DNA from: Halobacillus andaensis
GTDB lineage: Bacteria > Bacillota > Bacilli > Bacillales > Halobacillaceae
DNA: 64,000 nt
NCBI RefSeq assembly: GCF_014636475.1
Contig: NZ_BMEL01000003.1
Location: 248,001-312,000, forward strand
Reading direction: 5' to 3'
Positions within the stretch are counted from its first letter, which is position 1; each line of letters starts with the position of its first letter. A program made the translations under genes and the position numbers. Shown here in pieces: positions 33,216 to 42,004 of the stretch. Below the pieces are notes generated by a model. It was not told where the DNA came from and ran no database searches. It saw only the letters and a program-made list of their open reading frames with translations.

Positions 33216-34178
33216 ATGAGAACATTAGACAGAATAAGCAGTTTTGTAGGAAGTACTTTTGCTATATGGGTATTATTGTTTGCGGTCTTATCATTTATCT
33301 TTCCATCAGGTTTTACCTGGATCGCTCCTTATATCGTTCCCTTACTTGGGATCATCATGTTTGGAATGGGATTAACCTTATCAAAGCAGGATTTTAAAGA
33401 AGTTTTTCGCCGTCCGAAAGATGTAGCGGTAGGAGTAGGCGCTCAGTTTATAATCATGCCTTTGCTTGCATTTTTGCTCGTCACTATTTTACCTGTTTCT
33501 CCAGAAGTAGCCGTAGGAGTTATTTTAGTGGGGTGCTGTCCAGGTGGCACAGCGTCTAATGTAATGACTTACCTATCAAAAGGAGATACAGCTTTATCTG
33601 TTGCTATAACTTCTGTTTCAACTCTGTTGGCACCAATTGTTACTCCAGCACTTATGCTGTTGTTTGCTAGTCAATGGCTTCCTGTATCAGCCATGGATAT
33701 GTTCTTTTCTATCGTAAACGTCGTTCTTATCCCAATTATCTTAGGATTAATCGTACGTGCTGTGCTTGGGTCTAAAGTAGAAGCTGGGATTAAATCTGTT
33801 CCACTAATCTCTGTTGTTGCCATCGTAGCTATTGTGGCAGCAGTGATCGGCGCAAACCAGCAGCAAATCATGGAAACGGGACTCGTTATCTTTGCCATCG
33901 TCGTATTGCATAATATCCTCGGCTACTTCACAGGCTACGGATTAGGAAAATTATTCAAAATGGGACCAGCTAAACAACAAGCTGTATCTATAGAAGTCGG
34001 GATGCAAAATTCCGGACTTGGAGCGTCGTTAGCATCGGTTCATTTTAACCCCGTTGCAGCTGTTCCTAGCGCCATTTTCAGTGTGTGGCATAACATTTCA
34101 GGACCAATCATCGCAACCATTTATCGAAAGAGACAAGAAAAACAGCAATCATCCAAACCTGTTCATAAAGCTTCATAG
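33216..34178 (+). CDS. bile acid:sodium symporter (BASS) family transporter
   Basis: A 320-aa protein with about ten transmembrane segments and BASS features: PLLGIIMFGMGLTLSKQDF, GVILVGCCPGGTASNVMTYL, and SIEVGMQNSGLGASLASVHF. Bacterial members take up organic acids or keto-acids with sodium, suited to a salt-rich habitat. AAGGAGG precedes the ATG. It stands alone and ends in an interspersed repeat that may also terminate transcription. The substrate is unknown. Confidence 0.87.
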   Translation: MRTLDRISSFVGSTFAIWVLLFAVLSFIFPSGFTWIAPYIVPLLGIIMFGMGLTLSKQDFKEVFRRPKDVAVGVGAQFIIMPLLAFLLVTILPVSPEVAVGVILVGCCPGGTASNVMTYLSKGDTALSVAITSVSTLLAPIVTPALMLLFASQWLPVSAMDMFFSIVNVVLIPIILGLIVRAVLGSKVEAGIKSVPLISVVAIVAIVAAVIGANQQQIMETGLVIFAIVVLHNILGYFTGYGLGKLFKMGPAKQQAVSIEVGMQNSGLGASLASVHFNPVAAVPSAIFSVWHNISGPIIATIYRKRQEKQQSSKPVHKAS

Positions 34179-34185
34179 ATAAAAA

Positions 34186-34322
34186 GAGGCCGGGACAAAA
34201 CTGAATAAAGCATAAAATCATCCGAACGATTCTATTAAAATCAGTTCGGATGATTTAGGTTCAGGAAAAGATTTTTTACCATCGCTCCGTCAAAATACAT
34301 CGCTTTACGTGGGCACGGCCTC
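34186..34322. repeat. palindromic repeat element A (copy 1)
   Basis: A 137-bp block bounded by GAGGCCG (34186-34192) and CGGCCTC (34316-34322). It has an internal perfect 11-bp stem, ATCATCCGAAC with GTTCGGATGAT. The words GACAAAACTGAATAAAGC and CCGTCAAAATAC recur at 54673-54795. It lies between the convergent BASS and YqcI genes and could serve as a terminator there. Confidence 0.7.
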
Positions 34323-34324
34323 TT

Positions 34325-35041
34325 TTATTTATGCTTAAACGGACATTGACCACGAATAGGTTCAACGTCATCTCCAATAAAGTACTGTTTCCACTCTCGA
34401 TGGTCCGGATCACCATAGTGGCTAATATTCGGATGCTTCGGCAGTTGGTCCCATTTCTCCACCCGCTCTCTTACTTTCTCTCGTGACATGATGCCGCCAT
34501 CTGAAGTCCCTTCTAATCCTTCAAAAATACGCCTTGGTTGAAAACCTAAGACCAGGCTGTTTCCTAAGTCCCTTGTCTTTCTCTGTTTATAGGCGGGCGC
34601 ATTTCCAAAAGCAAAAAATGGTTCCCCTGCAAACGAGAAGGCCCATAGATGATGGTCAGGATCTGTCGGGTAATCTTTTGGCCAAGGCTTGTGATCATGG
34701 TTATGTAAGTACTGCAAGATTTCCCAGAAATAGTCTCTGTAATAAGGGATCGATTTTACATGCTTTTCTGGTTCTACAAATAAAAAAAATCCGTGCCTGA
34801 TCATTCGCTTTTGCTCATCAAATAAACGGATGAACGATTCTATCGTATCAGGGAGATGATCCCAATTATGGTGAGTAATATAGGAATAACTTAGCTCTCC
34901 GCGTTTCTCCGCTGACATGCCGAAATAGCAAGGAAAGGTTTTATCAGTTACGATATCACGGAAGGTTTCATACTCTCTCGTCACCCAATGAGGGACTTTT
35001 TCTGTATTTGTCATATCTTCTTTCGTGAACAGAAAACTCAA
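34325..35041 (-). CDS. YqcI/YcgG-family protein
   Basis: A protein of about 238 aa from this family of unknown role. It shows TFPCYFGMSAEKRGELSYSY, then HHLWAFSFAGEPFFAFGNAP, and the C-terminal REKVRERVEKWDQLPKHPN and EWKQYFIGDD, ending with a CPF motif. TTG 35041 is preferred, with AGAGGTG about 9 bases upstream; GTG 35053 overlaps that site. The many His/Cys/aromatic residues suggest a metal or haem site, as is known for some YqcI/YcgG relatives; this is inferred. Confidence 0.82.
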   Translation of the reverse strand: MSFLFTKEDMTNTEKVPHWVTREYETFRDIVTDKTFPCYFGMSAEKRGELSYSYITHHNWDHLPDTIESFIRLFDEQKRMIRHGFFLFVEPEKHVKSIPYYRDYFWEILQYLHNHDHKPWPKDYPTDPDHHLWAFSFAGEPFFAFGNAPAYKQRKTRDLGNSLVLGFQPRRIFEGLEGTSDGGIMSREKVRERVEKWDQLPKHPNISHYGDPDHREWKQYFIGDDVEPIRGQCPFKHK

Positions 35042-35112
35042 CGGAACATTCACCTCTCTAGCTCATAATATTTCTTTTATACCCTGCCACTATTTTTGAA
35101 AAACAGAAGATA

Positions 35113-35147
35113 AAAAGGAGCTTACTTCAAATAAGTAAGCTCCTTAT
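35113..35147. terminator. terminator of the dicarboxylate symporter gene
   Basis: AAGGAGCTTACTT and AAGTAAGCTCCTT form a 13-bp perfect stem around CAAAT. A/T-rich sequence flanks both sides. It lies 3 bp after the symporter stop on the minus strand. Confidence 0.85.
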
Positions 35148-35149
35148 CA

Positions 35150-36391
35150 TTATACAGGTTTTTCTACTGTAGGATGGGGGTCCTCTTTATTTTTTTCTGA
35201 CTTGTCAATCGCAACGGCACAAGCTGCATCTCCTGTAATGTTTACCGCTGTACGAGCCATGTCAAGTACACGGTCAATTCCCAGAATAAGGGCAATGCCC
35301 TCAACAGGAAGAGAAACTTGACTTAATACCATTGCCAGCATGATTAATCCGACACCTGGTACACCAGCGGTACCGATGCTTGCGAGAACCGCAGTTAATA
35401 CAACCATAATTAATTGAGCAAATGATAACTCACTGCCGTACACTTGAGCAATAAATAATGTAGCTACCCCCTGCATAATCGCGGTACCATCCATATTAAC
35501 GGTGGCGCCTAACGGCTGTACAAAACTGCTCACCGGTTTTGATACGCCGAGTCGCTCCTGTGCTGTCTTCATAGAAATAGGGAGTACAGCACTACTGCTT
35601 GACGTACTGAACGCCACGGTCATTGCAGGGACGAAGTTTTTGAAGAAAAAGATTGGATTCATCTTCCCTATGAAATAAACAATAGACCCATAGAAAAGAG
35701 CACCATGAATAACTAATCCAGCAAGGACGAGGACCATGTAGGCAAACATCGCTTTCATGCCATCAATTCCCATTTCGCCAATGGCAGAAGCAAGTAACCC
35801 AAAAGCACCATATGGAGCAAAACGCATGATTAAGTTAACAAGCCACATCATAATTTCATTACCCTGCTCAATCAAGTTGAATATACCAGCTGTTTTCTGA
35901 CCAAGCATGGCTAAAGCCAATCCTATAAAAATGGCGAACGTGATGATTTGCAGCATATTTTCTTCTGCCATAGATTGCAGCGGGTTCTCCGGAATAATGT
36001 TCGTAAATGTATCGACTACACCTGGTGCTTCTTCCTCCTGCTCATAATTAGCACCTGATGTATCTATGTTCGCATTACCTGGCTCAAATACGAAGGCTAA
36101 AAGCAAAGCGATCGAAATGGCAACGGTTGTTGATATTAAGAAGAAACCTATCGTTTTTCCACCGATTCTCCCCAGCTTCTTTGGATCACCTAATGAAGCT
36201 GTCCCAAGCGTAATGGAAAAGAACACAATCGGAACAACAAGCATTTTAATTAAGTTAAGAAAAATAGTTCCTAATGGATCAAATAAATACGTATCTAATC
36301 GAGTAAATAGATCTGGTGAAGTAAGGTTTAAAACTAAACCAATAACGGCACCTAAAATTAAACCTATGAATATTTTAATCGTTAAGTTCAT
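35150..36391 (-). CDS. dicarboxylate/amino acid:cation symporter (DAACS, GltP-like)
   Basis: A 413-aa transporter with eight transmembrane helices and re-entrant loops. Landmarks are the serine-rich AFSTSSSSAVLPISM, the VNMDGTAIMQGVATLFIAQ segment of the sodium-binding site, and MARTAVNITGDAACAVAIDKSE near the C-terminus. It would import glutamate, aspartate or C4-dicarboxylates with cations. AAGGAGG precedes the ATG. It is monocistronic. Glutamate uptake could feed the proline pathway encoded at 8.7-12.3 kb, but that is inference. Confidence 0.9.
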   Translation of the reverse strand: MNLTIKIFIGLILGAVIGLVLNLTSPDLFTRLDTYLFDPLGTIFLNLIKMLVVPIVFFSITLGTASLGDPKKLGRIGGKTIGFFLISTTVAISIALLLAFVFEPGNANIDTSGANYEQEEEAPGVVDTFTNIIPENPLQSMAEENMLQIITFAIFIGLALAMLGQKTAGIFNLIEQGNEIMMWLVNLIMRFAPYGAFGLLASAIGEMGIDGMKAMFAYMVLVLAGLVIHGALFYGSIVYFIGKMNPIFFFKNFVPAMTVAFSTSSSSAVLPISMKTAQERLGVSKPVSSFVQPLGATVNMDGTAIMQGVATLFIAQVYGSELSFAQLIMVVLTAVLASIGTAGVPGVGLIMLAMVLSQVSLPVEGIALILGIDRVLDMARTAVNITGDAACAVAIDKSEKNKEDPHPTVEKPV

Positions 36392-36593
36392 TTAACTTTC
36401 GCCTCCTTGCTCTTAGTTGTAAAGCTCGTTTACTCCTATATATGAGCTACTATAGAAGTTTATGTGTCGGAAAATTCAGCCAAATTAATGTTGGCGATGG
36501 CATTTAGTGTGGAAAGGTCCTTTTCTAAATTATCAGACCAAAGCATAAAAGCAAATAAGACAAATAACCCATATTATTACCGTATTTTTCTAC

Positions 36594-36640
36594 AAAATAA
36601 GAGGTAATGTGCGAATCTTCCACACATTACCTCTTATTTT
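36594..36640. terminator. terminator of the redox/two-component operon
   Basis: AAAATAAGAGGTAATGTG and CACATTACCTCTTATTTT form an 18-bp perfect stem around an 11-base loop. It encloses the kinase stop codon on the minus strand. Confidence 0.88.
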
Positions 36641-37695
36641 ATCGGAATTTTAACCACAAATGTATGGTAGTATCCATTCGTTTGCAGTTCTAACGTACCT
36701 TCATGGCGCTCCATTATTTCTTTACTTATGGCTAAGCCCAAGCCTGTACCACCCTCTTCTCTGCTTCTAGCCGTATCTACCCGATAGAATCGATCAAATA
36801 CTTTATCTTTTTCTTCGATTGGAATAAATTGACCTTCTCCTGAAAATGAAATGATATATTCCTCATGCAAGGCTTCTCCTTTAATTACTATTGGATCAGC
36901 TCCTTTATGATAGGCTATGGCGTTATCCATGAGGTTTGTTAAAACTTGCTGCATGCCTTCTCGATGGAGAGGAAGTGGTACTTCTTCGATATTATATTTC
37001 ACCGGCACCTTCTTTTGCTCTAACTCCCATTCAAATAATTGAACCACTTGTTCAATTAATTCCTTCACCTGAATAGATTCTTTTTCTAAAGATGGATGAG
37101 AGGATTTGTCCCATTCTTTTACAAGTTCTACTTGCTGAACTAAACCTGTGACCCTCTCCGTTTCCTCTGCCAGCAATTTATATATTTCTTGATTTCCACT
37201 AATAAACCCTTTATTCAACGCTTCCAAATACCCTTTCAAATTAGATAGAGGAGTTCTTAATTCATGGGACATATCTCCTAATATCCGATTTCTTTCTTCT
37301 TCTTGCTTTTGAAGCATCACAATTAAATGATTAAAATGGCCAACCAACTCTCCGATTTCATCATTGGATTGTGAAGAAATAGATTCCGGATAGTTACCCG
37401 TTTTCAACTTTTCCATAGCACTTTTTAAGTCCTTCACCGGACGCAGCATTCTTTTAGTAGTGATCGCATATAAAACCCCGCCTATAAGAATAACAAAAGC
37501 ACTAATCAACCAGGAATAAGTGAGTAAAGAAGAATTGAACGACAGCTGTCTCCCTTCTTGAATCCCTCCAATATCTGAAGCTAAGTAACAGGCTGTTGTA
37601 TAAACAGTAAGCACAGAAAATAAAACGAGTCCTACTAATAGCAGCACATTTAGAAACGTTAATTTCACCCATAAACGTGAACGCTTAAATTCCAT
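36634..37695 (-). CDS. HAMP-domain sensor histidine kinase
   Basis: A 353-aa kinase with two transmembrane segments near residues 10-30 and 55-75 enclosing a very short extracellular loop. A HAMP linker follows, then the phospho-acceptor His in DMSHELRTPLSNLKGY, the N box LMDNAIAYHKG, and GGTGLGLAISKEI. The short loop argues for sensing through the membrane or an associated protein. Its start overlaps the response regulator gene by 11 bp. It is the last gene of the CcdA/TlpA operon. Confidence 0.9.
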   Translation of the reverse strand: MEFKRSRLWVKLTFLNVLLLVGLVLFSVLTVYTTACYLASDIGGIQEGRQLSFNSSLLTYSWLISAFVILIGGVLYAITTKRMLRPVKDLKSAMEKLKTGNYPESISSQSNDEIGELVGHFNHLIVMLQKQEEERNRILGDMSHELRTPLSNLKGYLEALNKGFISGNQEIYKLLAEETERVTGLVQQVELVKEWDKSSHPSLEKESIQVKELIEQVVQLFEWELEQKKVPVKYNIEEVPLPLHREGMQQVLTNLMDNAIAYHKGADPIVIKGEALHEEYIISFSGEGQFIPIEEKDKVFDRFYRVDTARSREEGGTGLGLAISKEIMERHEGTLELQTNGYYHTFVVKIPIK

Positions 37696-38368
37696 TTAAT
37701 TTATACCCCATCCCTCTGACAGTTAAGATCCGCCAGGGCTGTGAAGGGTTTTCTTCTATTTTTCTCCGCAGCTTTTTCACGTGGGCATCTATCGTGCGCG
37801 TCATAATTTCGGCTTCTCCATGAGGGTGAATTTGATGAACAAGCTGTTCTCTAGAAAAAACTTGTTCTGGGTGCTCCATTAAAAAGTAAAGCAAATTGAA
37901 TTCATAACTCGTCAGTTCGATCTGTTTTCCACCTAAAGTAACTTCTCCTTTTCTCGGTTTAATGACCAGACCATCAATCGCTATCTTTTGACAAAAGTGC
38001 CCTGTTCTCCTGAGAACGGCTTCCACGTGGGCTACTAACTCTTCAGGGCTAAACGGTTTGGTCATATAATCATCTGCGCCGATCCTTAGACCGTTTATTT
38101 TGTCATTTGTCTTTGCACGAGCTGATAGCATAATGACCGCCGGATCATCCATTTCTCCTTTTTTAACCCATTGGCAAAACTCTTCACCGCTTGCCTTTGG
38201 TAACATTAAATCTAATATAATCAAACATGGAGAGTGCTGAAGATACACTTCTTTTGCTTCTTCACCGTCATACGCTTGTACTACTGTGTACTCGTAATTT
38301 TCCAAATAAATTTTAATTAAGTTAGAAATTTTACGATCATCTTCAACGACTAATATTTTAGGATTCAT
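37685..38368 (-). CDS. OmpR/PhoB-family response regulator
   Basis: A 227-aa regulator: receiver domain with ILVVEDDRK, the phospho-acceptor Asp in LIILDLMLPKASG, a Lys in DYMTKPFSP, and a C-terminal winged-helix DNA-binding domain with RTIDAHVKKLRRKIEE. It pairs with the downstream histidine kinase. ATG 38368 is chosen; a GTG at 38371 is equally possible. It lies 18 bp after the TlpA-like gene, so its targets probably include thiol or haem maturation genes, including this operon. Confidence 0.9.
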   Translation of the reverse strand: MNPKILVVEDDRKISNLIKIYLENYEYTVVQAYDGEEAKEVYLQHSPCLIILDLMLPKASGEEFCQWVKKGEMDDPAVIMLSARAKTNDKINGLRIGADDYMTKPFSPEELVAHVEAVLRRTGHFCQKIAIDGLVIKPRKGEVTLGGKQIELTSYEFNLLYFLMEHPEQVFSREQLVHQIHPHGEAEIMTRTIDAHVKKLRRKIEENPSQPWRILTVRGMGYKLNGI

Positions 38369-38388
38369 CACCGTCTAAGCCACTCCTA

Positions 38389-38973
38389 TTATTCCTCTAA
38401 TCTCTGAAGCATCATATCGTAATTCATAGCCCCCATCATAACGGATTGTATTTTACCATCTTCGTCAATAAACACAGAAGTTGGAACAGGATTCACTTCG
38501 TATTGAGCAGCGACCTCAGATTTCTCATCCTTTAAGATAGGGAATGATAAATCAAATTCGTCTGCAAACTCTTCCACTTCACCGATCGATGACTCTGTTT
38601 CACTTAGGTTAATAGCTAATACTTGTACATCTTCATTTTGGTGAAATTTTTCCATATCAGGCATTTCGGCACGACATGGCGGACACCAGGTTGCCCAAAA
38701 ATTAACCATGACTTTCTGACCTCTATAATCTGATAATTGAGCTTCTTCACCGTCCAACGTCTCTAGTGTAAACTCAGGAGCCTGCTGCCCTTCTTCTAGT
38801 CCCGTTTCCGGTTCTTCTGTAGCAGGTCCTTCTGCCACCATCTTCTCTCCACTTTCTGATTCAGAAACTGACTGATCTTCGACTTCAACTTTTTCTTCTT
38901 CAGGCTCTACTAAGTCATACACAGCCCATCCAAACATAGCCGTAACAGCTATGATCACGATCCATTTTTTCAT
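38389..38973 (-). CDS. TlpA/ResA-like membrane-anchored thiol-disulfide oxidoreductase
   Basis: A 194-aa protein with an N-terminal membrane anchor (residues 3-22), an acidic Glu/Ser linker, and a thioredoxin domain with WATWCPPCRAEMPDMEKFH, the CPPC pair. It ends with the cis-Pro VNPVPTSVFIDEDGK. It would reduce apocytochrome c or other exported disulfides using electrons from CcdA. It lies 17 bp after ccdA. ResA is the closest functional analogue in Bacillus; the exact partner is not shown. Confidence 0.88.
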   Translation of the reverse strand: MKKWIVIIAVTAMFGWAVYDLVEPEEEKVEVEDQSVSESESGEKMVAEGPATEEPETGLEEGQQAPEFTLETLDGEEAQLSDYRGQKVMVNFWATWCPPCRAEMPDMEKFHQNEDVQVLAINLSETESSIGEVEEFADEFDLSFPILKDEKSEVAAQYEVNPVPTSVFIDEDGKIQSVMMGAMNYDMMLQRLEE

Positions 38974-38990
38974 AATGGTCTCCCTTCATT

Positions 38991-39737
38991 TTAAAAAATT
39001 AATCCTAAATTAGAAAGCCATGTGTCTTGAACCAAATTCAATAACATGGTTGAAACTCTTGTCATGTAGCCCGTATAAAGCAATACGCCGACAGCAATCA
39101 TAACCGTTCCCCCTACCTTCAAGATCTTTTCACTATACTTCAATATCCACTTTGTGGAACCAAGGAAAAATGAAAAAATCAAAAAAGGAAGGGCAAAGCC
39201 TATGACATAGACGACGGTATATAGAATACCTTGGGTCGGATTTGTTGCAGAAAGCATTAATATGGAAGCAAAAATAGGTCCAATACATGGCGTCCAACCA
39301 GCAGCGAAACCCATCCCTGCAAAAAAAGTTCCTGCATAGTTAAAAGAAGATCTCTGTTTAAAATTCATCCTCTTTGTGTTCATAAGCCAGTTAAACTTAA
39401 GCCATCCTGCCACAAATAACCCCATGATAATGACAAAAACTCCTGCTAATCGTTGGATAAATAAACCGGTGTCCCCCGTTAACAATCCTTGAATGAAGCC
39501 GCCAAGGTAAGATGCGCTCACCCCTAAGCTTATAAATATGGTAGATACACCTATAAGGAAAAAAATGGAGTGTGAAATTAATTTCTTTTTCACTGTTAAG
39601 CTTTGATTCTCTTTAATTTCCTTTACACTCATACCAGTTATGTAAGAAAGATAAGCCGGAAACAAAGGTAGTGTGCAAGGGGAAAGGAATGAAATAATCC
39701 CCGCTCCAAGAGCCAGCCAAATCGTTACGTCAGTCAT
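38991..39737 (-). CDS. ccdA: cytochrome c-type biogenesis protein CcdA
   Basis: A 248-aa membrane protein with six helices and CcdA signatures: ISFLSPCTLPLFPAYLSYIT with the first reactive Cys, and AAGWTPCIGPIFASIL with the second. It carries electrons from cytoplasmic thioredoxin across the membrane to extracytoplasmic thiol reductases. Its start overlaps the preceding gene by 4 bp. It is directly followed by the TlpA-like gene that would receive the electrons. Confidence 0.92.
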   Translation of the reverse strand: MTDVTIWLALGAGIISFLSPCTLPLFPAYLSYITGMSVKEIKENQSLTVKKKLISHSIFFLIGVSTIFISLGVSASYLGGFIQGLLTGDTGLFIQRLAGVFVIIMGLFVAGWLKFNWLMNTKRMNFKQRSSFNYAGTFFAGMGFAAGWTPCIGPIFASILMLSATNPTQGILYTVVYVIGFALPFLIFSFFLGSTKWILKYSEKILKVGGTVMIAVGVLLYTGYMTRVSTMLLNLVQDTWLSNLGLIF

Positions 39738-40336
39738 AGTCTTCCTCTCCTCTTCTCATTAAAAAATAATAAAGCTGCTATTCCGGCAATACCGAAATAG
39801 AACCATCCATCCATTCGATATCCCATAATTTCAGGGGTTTGACCTACGAGACCGGCCATGCCCGAAATCAGTGAAACGCAGATGATCATCACTAAAGGTG
39901 CACGAACGAGTGTAATAAGAATCGAAAATAGAAAGGGAAATAACAAATGGAAGAGCCCTTGCTCCCCTAATACAATGACACTCATAAAAGCAAAAATAAA
40001 TAAGCTATAAGCAACAAGCTGCACGTGTTCATATAAGAAAGAACGTGAACTAGAACTTTTTCTGATAAGCCATAACATCGTCAGCAATGATGCAATGTAA
40101 AATTCTAATGTTCCGCTGGGATAAGCTAGGACTGCAAGGGGGTGATCCAGCAAAATCTCCCATTTTGTTATCACTTTCACCCCAATAAAAAATAAAACCC
40201 ATGTAGTTAAATTAGAAATAAATGCTTCGACAATTTGTTTCTTATCACCTCGTTTTCTTGTTGAAATAAACCAAAAAACAAGAATAGCGATCACAAATGA
40301 TAGGATTCTTAATGCTAGTGCAGGCTGTACAATCAT
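39734..40336 (-). CDS. multi-helix membrane protein of the ccdA operon, unknown family
   Basis: A 200-aa, very hydrophobic protein with about six transmembrane segments (near residues 5-24, 42-60, 70-88, 104-122, 128-155 and 172-190) and a basic C-terminal end, NEKRRGRL. I do not recognise a named family. It begins the operon, overlaps ccdA by 4 bp, and is followed by TlpA-like and two-component genes, which suggests a role in the same extracytoplasmic thiol pathway. Confidence 0.65.
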   Translation of the reverse strand: MIVQPALALRILSFVIAILVFWFISTRKRGDKKQIVEAFISNLTTWVLFFIGVKVITKWEILLDHPLAVLAYPSGTLEFYIASLLTMLWLIRKSSSSRSFLYEHVQLVAYSLFIFAFMSVIVLGEQGLFHLLFPFLFSILITLVRAPLVMIICVSLISGMAGLVGQTPEIMGYRMDGWFYFGIAGIAALLFFNEKRRGRL

Positions 40337-40485
40337 TAGAATAACTCCGTTCGGCTTGGTGTCTAGAAATAGTATAATAAACCTTTGTGAAAATATGATG
40401 AACGCATAGAGAAATGTTTTTTGAAGAAACGAAACAGGTGGTATGATAAAATCAAAGCATCCGATAGTTGAAAGGATGATCAGTC

Positions 40486-40971
40486 ATGTACGGCATTGAA
40501 GAAAAACGTGAGGAAGTAATCACTTTTATGAAAGAAGTACCCAATGATCATGCTCGGCAAAAGCCAGCCAAAGAATCCTGGTCAATTCTTGAAATCGCTG
40601 AACACCTTTATTTAATGGAACAACTCATCAGCTACCAAATTGGCAAGCAGCTTAAAGAAGGATCAACTCAAGAAACACCAGAGAAACCAATTCATAAAAC
40701 GACCAATCGAGACTTTAAAGTTGAAGCACCCGAAGTAGTTCAACCAAAAGGGGAATTCAGCACCATACAAGAGGCAAATGATGCATTAGCCAAAAGCCGT
40801 GAAACGACTTTATTTCTAATCCACAATAAAGAGGAGGAAGTATTAGAGAAGTATGCTTTCCATCACCCCTCTTTTGGAGATATGACACTAAAGCAGTGGG
40901 TAGAGTTTATTGGATGGCACGAGCTCCGGCATCTTGATCAAATGAAAGAAGTTTATGCCTCCATTAAATGA
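40486..40971 (+). CDS. DinB-superfamily protein
   Basis: A 161-aa four-helix-bundle protein. It shows SWSILEIAEHLYLMEQLISY with one metal His, and WVEFIGWHELRHLDQMKEVY with an H-x3-H pair completing the three-His metal site. Members include bacillithiol S-transferase-like and DNA-damage-induced proteins. GGATGATC precedes the ATG. It stands alone next to a repeat-rich stretch. The actual reaction is unknown. Confidence 0.82.
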   Translation: MYGIEEKREEVITFMKEVPNDHARQKPAKESWSILEIAEHLYLMEQLISYQIGKQLKEGSTQETPEKPIHKTTNRDFKVEAPEVVQPKGEFSTIQEANDALAKSRETTLFLIHNKEEEVLEKYAFHHPSFGDMTLKQWVEFIGWHELRHLDQMKEVYASIK

Positions 40972-41071
40972 ACATAAAGAAAGAGGCAGCTTCTTCAAGC
41001 TGTCTCAGGCTGTCCAAAAAGCTTGGATAAAGTATACATGGTCTCCCCTGGTTCCTCCACTAGAGTCTAAA

Positions 41072-41198
41072 GAAAAGGAACAGGAAAAAGCGCCGCTTTC
41101 CGCGGGGCAAGACGGAAAGTCTCCTCGGTCTGCGACCTCCGGGGCCTCTCCTGTCTGCTCGCCCGCAGGAGTCGTCACTTTTTTAAGTTCCTTTTAAT
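41072..41198. repeat. GC-rich palindromic repeat element B
   Basis: A 127-bp GC-rich block. Its ends AAAAGGAAC and AAAAAGCG face CACTTTTTTAAGTTCCTTTT as imperfect inverted repeats. The inside has CGCTTTCCGCGGGGC and GCCCGCAGGAGTCGTC, a pattern found in many short repeats of Bacillaceae. It has no plausible gene. Confidence 0.6.
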
Positions 41199-41306
41199 TA
41201 AAAACAGAGGATCAGAACCATTGAAGTGTGGAGCCTTGGTGACACCTTTCTCTCTATAAGAGGAAAGCCTAGAAGACATTTGTTCTAATGACCTCCTATC
41301 GAAAAA

Positions 41307-41503
41307 GGTTGGAGGAAACGGCGAGACTCCTATGGGAGATACGAATAAGGTGTGACCAGGAAGGCGTTAGCCTGAAGAGGTCATAAATAGGAAGTTCGAT
41401 TACATTCGGCACGTCCTCAAAAAAGACCTGATCTTTTTCTGCGATGTAAACCCAACACACCACGTCGTGTAGGGCCATGGAAAGCGAGTCGTTTCCTACA
41501 ACC
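41307..41503. repeat. interspersed repeat element C, full-length copy with terminal inverted repeats
   Basis: A 197-bp element with terminal inverted repeats GGTTGGAGGAAACG (41307-41320) and CGTTTCCTACAACC (41490-41503). The inner part on the minus strand contains the TTTACATCGCAGAAAAAGA segment shared with 10040-10112. A short frame reads VYIAEKDQVFFEDVP but lacks a ribosome site. It looks like a small non-autonomous element. Confidence 0.65.
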
Positions 41504-41598
41504 TTTACTCTTTCTATCGCAAGGAATATTCATCCTCTTTTTAAAAAGCAAAAAAGCTTGTAGAGAAAATCTTTTCTCTACAAGCTGTCTCTTTCTAC

Positions 41599-42003
41599 TT
41601 AATATTTTAGTATTTCTTTTCCAAGTAGGGACAAATCCTTTAAATCATTTTCTACTGTTTCTTTGAGGGCATTTAAGTTTATCTTCTTACTGTCATCAAC
41701 GGCCACATGCCGAAACTCTTCCATGTTTTTTAATTTTAATTTTAACGAATGATTAATGATTCCTTTTTCATATAAAATATCGAATGAATCTCTATAACTT
41801 TGTGGAACACCGAGATGGTATTCAGCAATAATGTGGATGGATAAATCAATAGCTGCTTTACAGGCTCGGTGGACATTAAGCACAATGGAATCTTGTTTAA
41901 TCATGTCTAAAAGCTCATTAGGATTATCATCATACACCGTATATACTTTCTGAATGCTTCGTTCCATTGAGTTAATTTTTCTTATGATTATCTCATCCTT
42001 CAT
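41599..42003 (-). CDS. HepT-like HEPN (DUF86) protein with a degenerate active site
   Basis: A 134-aa HEPN-domain protein of the HepT toxin family. The usual RX4HXY motif, often seen as FRNIAVHDYQ, here reads FRHVAVDDSK: Arg98 is kept but the catalytic His is Asp103 and the Tyr is Ser105. It would therefore lack RNase activity and the Tyr that MntA adenylylates. ATG 42003 is chosen because AAGGG lies 6 bases upstream. It is 1 bp after the MntA stop, so translation is coupled. Confidence 0.82.
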   Translation of the reverse strand: MKDEIIIRKINSMERSIQKVYTVYDDNPNELLDMIKQDSIVLNVHRACKAAIDLSIHIIAEYHLGVPQSYRDSFDILYEKGIINHSLKLKLKNMEEFRHVAVDDSKKINLNALKETVENDLKDLSLLGKEILKY

Positions 42004-42004
42004 C

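Noticed and set aside
41296-41478. A 60-codon frame reading VYIAEKDQVFFEDVP on the minus strand.
   Set aside because: It lies within the terminal inverted repeats of element C, has no ribosome site, and the related copy at 10 kb keeps only part of the frame. Kept as a repeat.
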